Positions 7,507 to 14,756 of a stretch of DNA of 19,054 bases are shown here, one piece after another. Every line of letters begins with the position of its first letter. The first letter of the stretch is position 1. The notes under the pieces are model-generated. The model did not search any database and was not told the origin of the DNA. It worked only from the letters and a program-made list of their open reading frames with translations. The DNA is from Thermacetogenium sp. UBA5472. Its GTDB lineage: Bacteria > Bacillota > DSM-12270 > Thermacetogeniales > Thermacetogeniaceae. The translations under genes and the position numbers were made by a program. The stretch is from assembly GCA_002426495.1 (NCBI GenBank), contig DIQC01000058.1:5950-25003 (forward strand), given 5' to 3'.

Positions 7507-7609
7507 TCTCATTACTATTCTAGATAAACAACCAGGAGGCTGGGGGCAAACGTCTGGGATGTCCAGCGATTCCTGCGATATCGGGCCAAAATCCTTAATA
7601 ATGCAGAGT

Positions 7610-8545
7610 TCACTTCGGTGTGTGCAGGGGTTCAGATCTGTGTTCGCAGGGTTCTGTGCAGTACAGCGGGGTGGATAAATACTTTTCGCCCCCATCTGGG
7701 AGCAGGGTTACAATTAGGCCTTCATCGAGTTTTCTGGCCAATTCCACGGCGACATGAAAGGCTGCGCCGGAGCTCATTCCGGAAAAAATGCCCTCTTCTC
7801 TAGCCAGCCGCCTGGTCATGACAAAGGCATCTTCGTCATGAATATTTACCTTTTCATCGAGCAAGGCCGGGTTGTATAGCTTGGGGACGATGGCTTCATC
7901 CATGTTTTTTAAACCCTGGATGTTGTGATTTTTAAACGGTTCAACGCCGATTATTTTTATGTTGGGGTTAAATTCCTTCAGGCGCTGTGAACAGCCCATA
8001 AGAGTGCCTGTTGTGCCCATTCCGGCGACAAAGTGGGTTATCTTGCCCTTCGTTTGTTCCCAGATCTCGACAGCTGTAGTCTCATAATGGGCTAGAGCGT
8101 TGCTGGTGTTATTGTACTGATTGGGCATAAAATAGAGCTCAGGATTGCTATCATAGAGCTGGTGTGCTTTTTCAATGGCCCCGTCTGTTCCTTTTTCGCC
8201 CGGGGTTAAGATGATTTCGGCCCCAAATGCCTCCAGCATTTTCCGGCGCTCTTCGCTCATCCATTCGGACATGGTGACCAGCAAGCGGTATCCTTTGACT
8301 GCTGCGACCATGGCCAGGCCTATACCGGTATTGCCGCTGGTCGGCTCCAGGATGATCTTATCTTTGGTTAGCTCCCCGTTTTCTTCCGCTGTGGTGATCA
8401 TGTATAAGGCAACTCTGTCTTTAACGCTTCCACCAGGGTTGGTACCTTCCAGCTTGGCAGCTATCGTTATCCGGGGGTTAGGGTTGAGCCGGCTGATTTT
8501 AACCAAAGGTGTTTGTCCAATCGATTCCAGTAAGCTTTCTTTCAA
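7610..8545 (-). CDS. Cysteine synthase, CysM-type PLP enzyme
   Basis: A fold-type II pyridoxal-phosphate enzyme that makes L-cysteine from O-acetylserine (or a related activated serine) and sulfide or thiosulfate in the cytoplasm. Seen are the PLP lysine Lys42 in GGSVKDR, PTSGNTG at 68-74 binding the substrate carboxylate, the phosphate-binding GMGTTGT at 175-181 and PDGGEKYLST near the C-terminus. The AHYETTAVEIW segment is more like CysM than CysK. The length (311) fits, apart from a 15-20-residue tail (ending EPLHTPK) beyond the usual end. The start is TTG with AAGGGGGG 7 bases upstream. It is transcribed alone; a promoter with an extended -10 lies just upstream. Cystathionine beta-synthase-like activity cannot be excluded. 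Confidence 0.9.
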   Translation of the reverse strand: MKESLLESIGQTPLVKISRLNPNPRITIAAKLEGTNPGGSVKDRVALYMITTAEENGELTKDKIILEPTSGNTGIGLAMVAAVKGYRLLVTMSEWMSEERRKMLEAFGAEIILTPGEKGTDGAIEKAHQLYDSNPELYFMPNQYNNTSNALAHYETTAVEIWEQTKGKITHFVAGMGTTGTLMGCSQRLKEFNPNIKIIGVEPFKNHNIQGLKNMDEAIVPKLYNPALLDEKVNIHDEDAFVMTRRLAREEGIFSGMSSGAAFHVAVELARKLDEGLIVTLLPDGGEKYLSTPLYCTEPCEHRSEPLHTPK

Positions 8546-8572
8546 AGATAGGCCCCCCTTATTCTTTTATCA

Positions 8573-8599
8573 ATTATAACATACTCGATGGGGTGGCAA
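8573..8599 (-). promoter_or_regulatory. Promoter of the cysteine synthase gene
   Basis: On the minus strand there is a TGTTATAAT extended -10 (TATAAT at 8573-8578) and TTGCCA (8594-8599) as -35, spaced 15 bases, which is short but offset by the extended -10. The -35 hexamer is the end of a family B palindrome. Confidence 0.5.
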
Positions 8600-8616
8600 G
8601 GGGACGTTTCGCGCCA
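8594..8616. repeat. Family B palindrome, reverse orientation
   Basis: TGGCA, then AGGGGACGTTTCG, then CGCCA. The core is the reverse complement of the CGAAACGTCCC-type core seen at 1369-1393. The right arm has one change. Confidence 0.65.
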
Positions 8617-8639
8617 TCAGGGGGACGGTTCCGGTGATG
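8615..8639. repeat. Family C palindrome abutting family B
   Basis: CATCA and TGATG arms surround GGGGGACGGTTCCGG. It overlaps the end of the family B unit by two bases, so the two elements lie back to back upstream of the cysteine synthase promoter. Confidence 0.65.
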
Positions 8640-8957
8640 GGTCATGGTACAAGCGATGATTAATGTCGGGTTGTCAGCGTGAGTCGAGTCGTCTATCTCT
8701 ATCCATCAAAAAGGGATCCAAGCTGGTATCACTAGCAAGCTCGGGGAGAAAAGTACATCTCTTTGTAAGGTATCCATACGCAAGGGTATCGGGTAGTGCC
8801 CGACTTTATGATATTTTTAAGGACAACTATAGAAGGTTTAATGAGGATGAAAGCAGAAAATAGTACAATGCAAAAAACTATGCGTAGACCACTTGAAAAA
8901 CAGGTGTCATTTTCAAGAGAGATGACCAGATCGGTAAGAAGGCTCTAAAAGTGTGGG
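8640..8957. other. Gap with doubtful short reading frames
   Basis: About 320 bases. A + strand frame at 8663-8863 (66 codons, basic and Ser-rich, ending RRFNEDESRK) and an overlapping one at 8841-8948 (35 codons, basic) were seen. The second has AGAAGG 4 bases before its ATG. Neither resembles a known family. They may be remnants of a lost gene or chance frames. Confidence 0.3.
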
Positions 8958-9227
8958 ATGACAAAAACTATAGCTTATATACCATGGAAACCATATGAGA
9001 AAAATGAACGGGAGGCATTAAAACAGATTATGAATAGCAATCTCAAATGTCCTGAATGTGGCTGTGAAAAGATTGGCAGGGGTAAACTGAGTGGCTATGC
9101 GGCTCTACATCCCGTAGAAAAATTTTTATCAATGGGCTCAGGGATTATCGCTTATGTCTGTGTGAATTGTGGTTATATTCTAAAAATGCAGGTCGAAAAG
9201 CCGCATATCTTCAAAAAGAAGAAATAA
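8958..9227 (+). CDS. Zinc-ribbon protein, copy 1
   Basis: An 89-residue protein with two Cys pairs, CPEC (31-34) and CVNC (68-71), separated by a conserved GKLSGYAALHP and GSGIIAYVC stretch. This is a zinc-ribbon layout with an unusually long insert between the knuckles. The C-terminus is basic (KPHIFKKKK). Function is unknown; such ribbons bind nucleic acid or act as protein adaptors. The start is uncertain: only GGG precedes the ATG at 8958, and clear similarity to the second copy (13626-13835) begins only at residue 18 (EALKQIMN). No partner gene is obvious; a prenyltransferase follows 231 bases later. Confidence 0.65.
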   Translation: MTKTIAYIPWKPYEKNEREALKQIMNSNLKCPECGCEKIGRGKLSGYAALHPVEKFLSMGSGIIAYVCVNCGYILKMQVEKPHIFKKKK

Positions 9228-9297
9228 TCCTCTGCTTATCAAGGTACCGGGTACCCGAATTTCTGGGTGAGAAGATGCGACATCCCGCTTTTTTTAT

Positions 9298-9324
9298 GTG
9301 GCAAACGAAATGTATCCATGCCAC
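9298..9324. repeat. Family B palindrome, forward orientation
   Basis: Perfect GTGGCA and TGCCAC arms enclose AACGAAATGTATCCA. It lies 70 bases after the zinc-ribbon stop codon. A second TGCCAC follows at 9331-9336. Confidence 0.75.
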
Positions 9325-9401
9325 TGCCCATGCCACCCACCTCTGGTTTCAGAAGGTTTTTTTGATGTCGATGTCGAAAATAATAAAAATAATAAAATAG
9401 A

Positions 9402-9437
9402 GGCGCTCCGCTATGGAGGAGATCACCTTCAAGCGCC
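9402..9437 (+). promoter_or_regulatory. Inverted repeat in leader of prenyltransferase gene
   Basis: GGCGCT (9402-9407) and AGCGCC (9432-9437) can pair. A competing inner hairpin, CTCC/GGAG (9406-9409 with 9415-9418), overlaps the left arm. It sits 22 bases before the ATG at 9459. It may be a regulatory hairpin or a weak repeat; no terminator U tract follows. Confidence 0.35.
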
Positions 9438-9458
9438 GCAAAAATAGGGTAGATAGAT

Positions 9459-10421
9459 ATGAGTATAGGAAGTTTTTTGAAATTAGTGGAGATTCAAACC
9501 AAAATTGCGAGTATGACCCCGTTTCTTCTGGGCAGCATTTTTGCGGTTTATAGATATAACCAATTTAGTCTAAGCAACTTTATAATGATGTTCATTTCAT
9601 TGTTGAGTTTTGATATGGCGACTACGGCAATCAACAATTACATTGATTATAAAAAAGCCAGCAAAACCCATGGTTATGGATATGAACGGCACAATGCTAT
9701 TGTCCGGGATAACCTAAAGGAATCTACAGTCATTGCGGTCATCGTTGCTTTGTTAGCAATTGCTGTTGCATTTGGTATATTGCTTTTCCTAAATACGTCT
9801 CTCTTAGTTCTTGTTATAGGTGTTATTTCCTTTGCAGTAGGCATCTTATATACATTCGGCCCAATTCCCATTTCTCGGATGCCCTTGGGAGAGATGTTTT
9901 CTGGTTTATTCATGGGGTTTGTAATCATATTCCTAGCTACATATATTCATATAGTTGATTTAAACCTGTTTGAGCTGAGCCTTGCAAATAGCATTCTAAT
10001 ACTGAATATTGACCTATACGAACTATTGGTATTATTCCTAATTGCTCTGCCTGCCACTCTTGGCATAGCTGTCATCATGCTCGCCAACAACATCTGCGAT
10101 ATTGAAGACGATTTAGAGAACAAACGTTATACCTTGCCCATATATATAGGCAAGGCAAAGGCGTTAAAACTGTTTAAAGCCCTATACTATATTACCTTTG
10201 CAGATATAGTTGTGCTTCTACTGCTAGGCATACTGCCACTTATAACCATACCTGCCCTCTTGACTGTAATACCCGTAAAAAAGAACATTGACCTTTTTAT
10301 GAAACTGCAGTCAAAAAAAGACACCTTTGTAGTTGCGATTAAAAACTTTGTTCTTATCAATGCATCATTGGTGATTCTACTACTGGGGTCAGGCTTGAGT
10401 AATTTACCTTCTATCATTTGA
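9459..10421 (+). CDS. UbiA-family prenyltransferase, MenA-like
   Basis: An integral membrane prenyltransferase of 320 residues with eight to nine hydrophobic segments. The two Asp-rich motifs that bind Mg-diphosphate are NNYIDY (59-64) and NNICDIEDD (210-218). YTFGPIPISRMPLGE at 131-145 is typical of MenA-type enzymes, which attach a polyprenyl chain to 1,4-dihydroxy-2-naphthoate in menaquinone synthesis. There are no other menaquinone genes nearby, so the substrate is inferred from motif similarity only; another aromatic acceptor is possible. The ATG has a weak AGGGT site 10 bases upstream. It converges on mgtE with 44 bases between their stops. Confidence 0.82.
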   Translation: MSIGSFLKLVEIQTKIASMTPFLLGSIFAVYRYNQFSLSNFIMMFISLLSFDMATTAINNYIDYKKASKTHGYGYERHNAIVRDNLKESTVIAVIVALLAIAVAFGILLFLNTSLLVLVIGVISFAVGILYTFGPIPISRMPLGEMFSGLFMGFVIIFLATYIHIVDLNLFELSLANSILILNIDLYELLVLFLIALPATLGIAVIMLANNICDIEDDLENKRYTLPIYIGKAKALKLFKALYYITFADIVVLLLLGILPLITIPALLTVIPVKKNIDLFMKLQSKKDTFVVAIKNFVLINASLVILLLGSGLSNLPSII

Positions 10422-10465
10422 CCAGATAAGTTCCTGTCCGCCACCCTCCGCGCCACCCCATGTCA

Positions 10466-11803
10466 CTAGATATTCAACAGCCAAGCCGCTATCGAAAAAT
10501 ATACTATTAAACATAAGACATCTACTATCGTAGTAATAAAGGGTCCTGCCATTAAAGCCGGATCTAGGTTTAACTTTTTAGCAAGTATAGGCAATGTACC
10601 ACCTACTACTTTTGATATTACTACTATTACCAGTAACGTCAGGGATACGGTCAAAGCTATCGTCAAGCCGACATCACTGAAGAAATAAATCCTGATGAAG
10701 TTCACAGCAGCAAGACTTATACCGACTAATATACTGATCCTAAACTCTTTCCATAAGATTTTTGCCACATCTGTTAAATCTATTTCCTCTAGGGCAAGGC
10801 CACGGATTATCAATGTTGATGATTGGCTTCCTGAGTTTCCGCCGGTGTTCATCAGCATAGGTATAAAGGCGGTTAATACAACAACTGCTTCTAGAAAACC
10901 CTCAAATTTTCGTATTATTCCTTCTGTAAAAATGGCTGACAGCATTAAAAATATCAGCCATGGAAGTCTGTGTTTGGCAAGCGTTAAAATATCGGCATCC
11001 AGGTATTTTTCCTCTGTGGGGGCCATCGCTGCCATCTTTTGGAAGTCTTCTGTTGCTTCCTGATCTATTACTTCTATAATGTCATCAAAAGTTATGATTC
11101 CTGTCAGCCTATCTTCTTTGTCTACCACCGGCAGTGCTAAAAATCCATATCTTTTAAATACTGCGGCCACTGCTTCCTGATCATCATGGGTGTGAACATA
11201 TATTACATCTTGGTCCATTATGTTTTCGATAAGATCATACTCATCACTTGTCACTAGTTTTCTTAAAGATACTATACCTTCCAGTTTCCTGTTTTTATCT
11301 GTTACATAGCAAGTATATACGGTTTCTTTTTTAAGACCAATTTTCCTAATATAGCTTAAGGCATTCTTTACCGTCATTGATTTTTTCAGATCCACATATT
11401 CTATTGTCATTATGCTGCCTGCGGAATCCGGCGGGTATCTTAAAAATTGGTTGATTAAGCCCCTTTGCTCTTCCCTGGTATGCAGTAAAATTTTCTTCAC
11501 TATGTTTGCGGGTATTTCTTCAATCAAGTCGATCATGTCATCAAAGAACAATTCATCAACTATTTCTTTTAATTCCTCATTTGTTGCTAATCCGACAAAG
11601 TTTTTTTGTTTCTCTATGGAAAAGTGTGCAAATACATCTACAGCTACATCCTTGGGCAGCATTCTAAAGATCAGTAATGTGGTATGAATATCTAAAGGTT
11701 CCAACAGTTCAGCGATGTCGACTTCGTTTGTTTTTTCCAGTTTTTCTTTTAAGAAAAGATATCTCTTTTCTTCGGTTAACTTTTCTAGTTCATGTTGATC
11801 CAT
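10466..11803 (-). CDS. mgtE: Magnesium transporter MgtE
   Basis: A Mg2+ channel/transporter of the cytoplasmic membrane. From an ATG at 11803 it is 445 residues. The N-terminal helical MgtE_N domain spans about 25-125, a pair of CBS domains about 130-250 senses cytosolic Mg2+, a connecting helix follows, and the five-helix membrane domain runs from about 280. Conserved NTGGNSGSQSS lies at 319-329, and DPALMAGPFITTIVD in the last helices holds the pore Asp. GGGGTGA lies 8 bases before this ATG; a GTG four codons earlier (11815) is part of that binding site, so the ATG is preferred. It is a single-gene unit on the minus strand. No M-box-like leader is visible in the 124 bases upstream. Confidence 0.95.
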   Translation of the reverse strand: MDQHELEKLTEEKRYLFLKEKLEKTNEVDIAELLEPLDIHTTLLIFRMLPKDVAVDVFAHFSIEKQKNFVGLATNEELKEIVDELFFDDMIDLIEEIPANIVKKILLHTREEQRGLINQFLRYPPDSAGSIMTIEYVDLKKSMTVKNALSYIRKIGLKKETVYTCYVTDKNRKLEGIVSLRKLVTSDEYDLIENIMDQDVIYVHTHDDQEAVAAVFKRYGFLALPVVDKEDRLTGIITFDDIIEVIDQEATEDFQKMAAMAPTEEKYLDADILTLAKHRLPWLIFLMLSAIFTEGIIRKFEGFLEAVVVLTAFIPMLMNTGGNSGSQSSTLIIRGLALEEIDLTDVAKILWKEFRISILVGISLAAVNFIRIYFFSDVGLTIALTVSLTLLVIVVISKVVGGTLPILAKKLNLDPALMAGPFITTIVDVLCLIVYFSIAAWLLNI

Positions 11804-11895
11804 ATTAATCTTCACCCCGGATGACTCATTAGTAAAGCTAGTGTTTATTCTATCTTATAACTGTAGGTTATTATACTGTTACCGGGGTTGCAAGG

Positions 11896-11920
11896 TGGCA
11901 GGGGGATGTTTCGTTTGCCA
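11896..11920. repeat. Family B palindrome, reverse orientation
   Basis: Perfect TGGCA and TGCCA arms enclose GGGGGATGTTTCGTT. It lies between the DUF2935 gene's stop and the mgtE start. Confidence 0.75.
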
Positions 11921-11938
11921 TATGACCGACCATCGCCA

Positions 11939-11960
11939 ATCACCGGACGGTTCCGTGTAA
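11939..11960. repeat. Family C remnant forming a gene's 3' end
   Basis: AATCACCGGACGGTTCCGTGTA keeps the left arm ATCACCGG and the core, but the right arm is disrupted. Read on the minus strand it encodes the last residues (HGTVR) and the TGA of the DUF2935 gene. Confidence 0.55.
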
Positions 11961-12371
11961 TATAGTTTGAGCAATACCTATAAAGTATTCCGATTCCCGG
12001 CGAATATGATTGATAACCACTTGGGCCGTTAGATTGCTGCGTACTGCATTACTTTCTGCAAGTATGCGGTTTAAGAGCATTATAAATTGTTGGCTTTCTC
12101 GTATGGCGAATTCAATTAATTTAAGTATTTCTTGCTCAAGACCGGGAGAAATATGGCCTTTGGATCTGATCACTGTCTCTATATATCTGACAACTCTGCC
12201 TTTGGTTTTCTCAAAACGGCGCTGAAATTCTTCCAGTTCGCTTACAAATTGTGACTCTAGATTCGGGACTACCTCTCGTATTACTACAGTATGCTCTGCC
12301 TCCTGCCGTTTCCAAAATTCTGCTTCATCCAAAACCCGGTGCACTGTTTTCTCACCATAATAAAACCGCAT
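11940..12371 (-). CDS. DUF2935-type helical protein
   Basis: A 143-residue, almost entirely helical protein with the FWKRQEAEH signature (19-27) of DUF2935, a four-helix-bundle family found in Firmicutes and often present as two tandem domains; only one is present here. Its biochemical role is unknown; a ferritin-like metal-binding fold is a guess from the E/H-rich helices (RQEAEH, RRESEYF). The ATG has GGAGG 7 bases upstream, but that site lies in the arm of a long inverted repeat, which suggests translational control. The final residues HGTVR and the stop come from a palindromic repeat, so the native C-terminus was probably replaced or extended. Confidence 0.72.
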   Translation of the reverse strand: MRFYYGEKTVHRVLDEAEFWKRQEAEHTVVIREVVPNLESQFVSELEEFQRRFEKTKGRVVRYIETVIRSKGHISPGLEQEILKLIEFAIRESQQFIMLLNRILAESNAVRSNLTAQVVINHIRRESEYFIGIAQTILHGTVR

Positions 12372-12378
12372 AAAAATT

Positions 12379-12427
12379 CCTCCAATACTATAATATTTTC
12401 TAATATTAGCAGTATATTCCTTGGAGG
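12379..12427 (-). promoter_or_regulatory. Hairpin sequestering the DUF2935 ribosome binding site
   Basis: On the + strand CCTCCAA, TACT and TAATATT (12379-12385, 12386-12389, 12391-12397) pair in order with AATATTA (12402-12408), AGTA (12411-12414) and TTGGAGG (12421-12427), around a TTCT loop and small bulges. In the minus-strand mRNA the GGAGG of the ribosome binding site is locked in the 3' arm. Confidence 0.55.
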
Positions 12428-12462
12428 ATTAGAAAGTGCGGGGCGACACATGCCAAGCCCTT

Positions 12463-13422
12463 TTAATTAAATAATTCGGCGTACTGGCCGTAGCCTTCTT
12501 TCTCTAGGTCATCCTTTGGTATAAAACGAAGTGCGGCAGAATTAATGCAATAACGCAGCCCTCCAGGTTGCAGGCCATCGTTAAATACGTGTCCTAAATG
12601 GGAGTCTGCCTCCTTGCTCCTCACCTCTGTACGTATCATGCCATGGCTCTTATCAGTTTTTTCTATGACGCTTTCGGGGTGAAGAGGCCTGGTAAAACTG
12701 GGCCAGCCACATCCCGCATCAAACTTATCCAGTGAGCTGAAAAGTGGTTTTCCTGAAACAATGTCTACGTAAATTCCTTCCTTCTCATTATCCCAATACT
12801 CGTTGTCGAAAGGGGGCTCTGTAGCATCCTTTTGAGTAACGTCAAACTGCATTTTCGTCAGTTTTTGATGCAAATTCTCTTTGCCCTTTTCCTGCCCCTG
12901 GCGCCAGTGCTCTTTTATAAAGGTGTCTCTTCCTGAACCTCGTCTGTACTGTTTATAATGTGAGGGATTTTTTTTGAAAAAGTCTTGGTGATACTCTTCA
13001 GCGGCATAAAAGGTTTCAGCTGGGATAATTTCTGTTGCGATAGGTTTATTGAATCTGCCACTGGCAGCGAGTGCTTTTTTTGAGGACTCGGCTTTTTGTT
13101 TTTGTTCCTCGCTGTGATAAAAAATAGCGGTATGGTACGGCTCCCCCCTGTCAGCAAACTGGCCGCCGGGGTCAGTGGGATCGATTTGACGCCAAAATAT
13201 TTCGAGCAATTCCTCATATGATGTTTCTTCGGGATCAAAGGTTATCTGTACAGCTTCATGGTGTCCTGTTGTTTTAGAGGCCACTTCTTCATATGTTGGA
13301 TTTTCTTTGTGCCCTCCTGTATAACCAGATATGACATTTTCAACTCCCGGCAGTTGGCTAAAGGGAGAAATCATACACCAAAAACAACCTCCGGCAAAAG
13401 TAGCTAATTCCTGTTTCTTCAT
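12463..13422 (-). CDS. msrAB: Peptide methionine sulfoxide reductase MsrA-MsrB fusion
   Basis: A cytoplasmic repair enzyme that reduces both diastereomers of methionine sulfoxide. The MsrA domain (about 1-172) has GGCFWC at 11-16 with catalytic Cys13 and the HEAVQITFDP and QFADRGEPYH substrate-site segments. A linker of about 15 residues leads to the MsrB domain (about 187-319), with GCGWPSF at 237-243 (Cys238 at the usual resolving position), HLGHVF at 275-280 and catalytic Cys292 in RYCINSAALRF. The CXXC zinc pairs of many MsrB proteins are absent, giving the metal-free form. The ATG has GGAGG 10 bases upstream. It is 91 bases upstream of, and in line with, the DUF2935 gene. Confidence 0.95.
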   Translation of the reverse strand: MKKQELATFAGGCFWCMISPFSQLPGVENVISGYTGGHKENPTYEEVASKTTGHHEAVQITFDPEETSYEELLEIFWRQIDPTDPGGQFADRGEPYHTAIFYHSEEQKQKAESSKKALAASGRFNKPIATEIIPAETFYAAEEYHQDFFKKNPSHYKQYRRGSGRDTFIKEHWRQGQEKGKENLHQKLTKMQFDVTQKDATEPPFDNEYWDNEKEGIYVDIVSGKPLFSSLDKFDAGCGWPSFTRPLHPESVIEKTDKSHGMIRTEVRSKEADSHLGHVFNDGLQPGGLRYCINSAALRFIPKDDLEKEGYGQYAELFN

Positions 13423-13495
13423 CTATATCCAACCTCCATATTTGGCACAGTCTGACGGTTCCGGCGATTTCTTAATTACCATAATCTCCAAAAAT

Positions 13496-13540
13496 GATAT
13501 CACGAGAAACGGGATATCTGGCGGACGGTTCTCCTGTGTC
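13496..13540. repeat. Two adjacent partial palindromes
   Basis: GATATC (13496-13501) and GATATC (13513-13518) flank ACGAGAAACGG; the hexamer is self-complementary, so the pair can form a hairpin. It is followed directly by a right-half family A unit, GGACGGTTCTCCTGTGTC (13523-13540), that has lost its left arm. Confidence 0.5.
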
Positions 13541-13625
13541 TACACGATTCTTTCATTCATTCTCTGAGACTGGCTATAGCTAGTTTAACCAAAAAGACGG
13601 TATCTTTATGTTGGCCTTTGGAAAG

Positions 13626-13835
13626 TTATTTCTTATCTTTGAAAATATGCGGTTTTACGGCCTGCATTTTTATGATATAACCACAATTCACACAGACATG
13701 AGCGATAATCCCAGAGCCCATTGATAATAATTTTCCCACGGGGTGTAGAGCTGCATAACCACTCAGTTTACCCTTGCCAAACTTTTCACCACCACATTCC
13801 GGACATTTGAGGTTCCTATTCATAATCTGATCCAA
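13626..13835 (-). CDS. Zinc-ribbon protein, copy 2, inverted and N-truncated
   Basis: A 69-residue paralogue of the 8958-9227 gene: 12 differences in 68 aligned residues, with CPEC (11-14), CVNC (48-51) and the GKLSGYAALHP core conserved. The start is probably TTG at 13835 (GGAGG 2 bases upstream, tight) or ATG at 13823. Similarity to copy 1 continues upstream of the TTG (EKEALDQIM versus EREALKQIM), but the frame then reaches the TGA of the MFS relic after six more codons. The first 17 residues of copy 1 are therefore missing, and the gene may be a truncated, possibly still translated duplicate. Confidence 0.6.
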   Translation of the reverse strand: MDQIMNRNLKCPECGGEKFGKGKLSGYAALHPVGKLLSMGSGIIAHVCVNCGYIIKMQAVKPHIFKDKK

Positions 13836-13859
13836 TGCCTCCTTTTCTGAGGTACCACG

Positions 13860-14362
13860 TCAAGCTGACATACTGCTACCTCTGCCACTTCTCATCAATA
13901 AAACTGCTATGACGGCAACAACACACGCTGCAATTATCGGATAGGTTCCGTTTACCCAATTACCCTCAGCCGCACTATTGGCAATCAGCGGCGGTCCGAT
14001 GAGCATTCCCAGGTTCTGGCCTAAAATTACTACTGCTAAGGCTGTTCCAGCCAGTTCAGGACGAGGTGCTGTTTCGGGAGCCAATGTAAAGGTACTGCTC
14101 CGATGATGGTGCATCCCAAAGCTGCGAGTCCGGTCGCCTTAGGCCCTAGCTGCCCTAAAAGGAAGGCAGCGGGAAGTGCAAAAATCACACCTGCTACGGA
14201 AAAGACAGACATTAGCCAACCGCCAGTTGCCATGTCTACATGAAGGCTATCCATCAAACCCTGCATGACTGGAGGTACTTTAAACTGGTTCATAGCCACC
14301 GCCACCCCTGCCAAGTAAGCGACCGACATTACCGCCCAGGCTTTTCGTTTAATAAATACCAC
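13860..14362 (-). pseudogene. Collapsed MFS transporter
   Basis: The N-terminal piece (14362 down to about 14110, GTG start) encodes an MFS-like first part with KRKAWAVMSVAYLAG, LMDSLHVDMATGGWLMSVF and PAAFLLGQLGPKATG, about three membrane spans. After CTIIGA the frame changes. A second piece (about 14114 to 13860) continues with the family's C-terminal region, TLAPETAPRPELAGTALAVV, GQNLGMLIGPPLI and two spans. Together they total about 165 residues instead of about 400, so a large internal segment is deleted as well as the frame being shifted. It resembles cyanate/nitrate-type or drug MFS permeases, but the substrate is not assignable. Confidence 0.8.
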
Positions 14363-14627
14363 CCCTTGTCAAAATGTTACTCCTATAGTGTTCCATCGGG
14401 CTCCATCATTTATAATGCGTTGCTGTCATTTTAGCACTTTTTACTCACTGTTGGTATTCATTTCCCCGCTCAGCTATCCGTTTTGCTATGCTCTACAACT
14501 TTCATCTTGACGGTTTCTGCTGCGTTTTGCGGTATATCGGTGATACTTGGGCAAAGTTCATTATCTCCTAGGGGAAACAAAATTATTTCTAGCTGGCATA
14601 ATGTGACACTAAGCTGTCATGGCAATT

Positions 14628-14636
14628 TGCTATAAT
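14628..14636 (+). promoter_or_regulatory. Extended -10 promoter candidate
   Basis: TGCTATAAT is a perfect extended -10. No good -35 lies at 16-18 bases. The inverted repeat TGACA/TGTCA 9 bases upstream (14604-14619) could bind a regulator. It would transcribe the 14757 gene with a leader of about 115 bases. Confidence 0.45.
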
Positions 14637-14706
14637 TATCTAAGGGAGGCCCTAATCAGCCCCTGCCAGCAGTTTTTTTACCCTGTTGGGTGCCGGTGCC
14701 GCATTT

Positions 14707-14733
14707 GACATAAGAGAACCGTCCCCTTGTGTC
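14707..14733. repeat. Family A palindrome, forward orientation
   Basis: GACATAAG, then AGAACCGTCCC, then CTTGTGTC. Relative to the canonical arms GACACAG/CTGTGTC, both sides have changed so that AAG still pairs with CTT; one mismatch remains. It ends 24 bases before the next gene's start. Confidence 0.75.
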
Positions 14734-14756
14734 TCAACAGATTGGAGTGATGAACT

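Larger units (their letters stand above)
14363..14756. other. Gap upstream of unknown gene
   Basis: About 390 bases without a credible gene. It holds the presumed promoter region of the decayed MFS gene, an inverted repeat TGACA/TGTCA (14604-14619), an extended -10 promoter (14628-14636), a short GC-rich stretch followed by seven T (14676-14682) and a family A palindrome (14707-14733). Confidence 0.5.

Noticed and set aside
7457..7803. Frames at 7457-7678 and 7618-7803 (+)
   Set aside because: They overlap the 3' end of the cysteine synthase gene in antisense and have no start signal.
9167..9400. 77-codon + strand frame overlapping the zinc-ribbon gene end
   Set aside because: It overlaps the zinc-ribbon gene in another frame, runs through a family B palindrome and lacks a ribosome binding site.
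11816..11890. M-box magnesium riboswitch ahead of mgtE
   Set aside because: Only about 120 bases separate mgtE from the neighbouring gene, part of which is a palindrome; no terminator or M-box-like architecture is visible.
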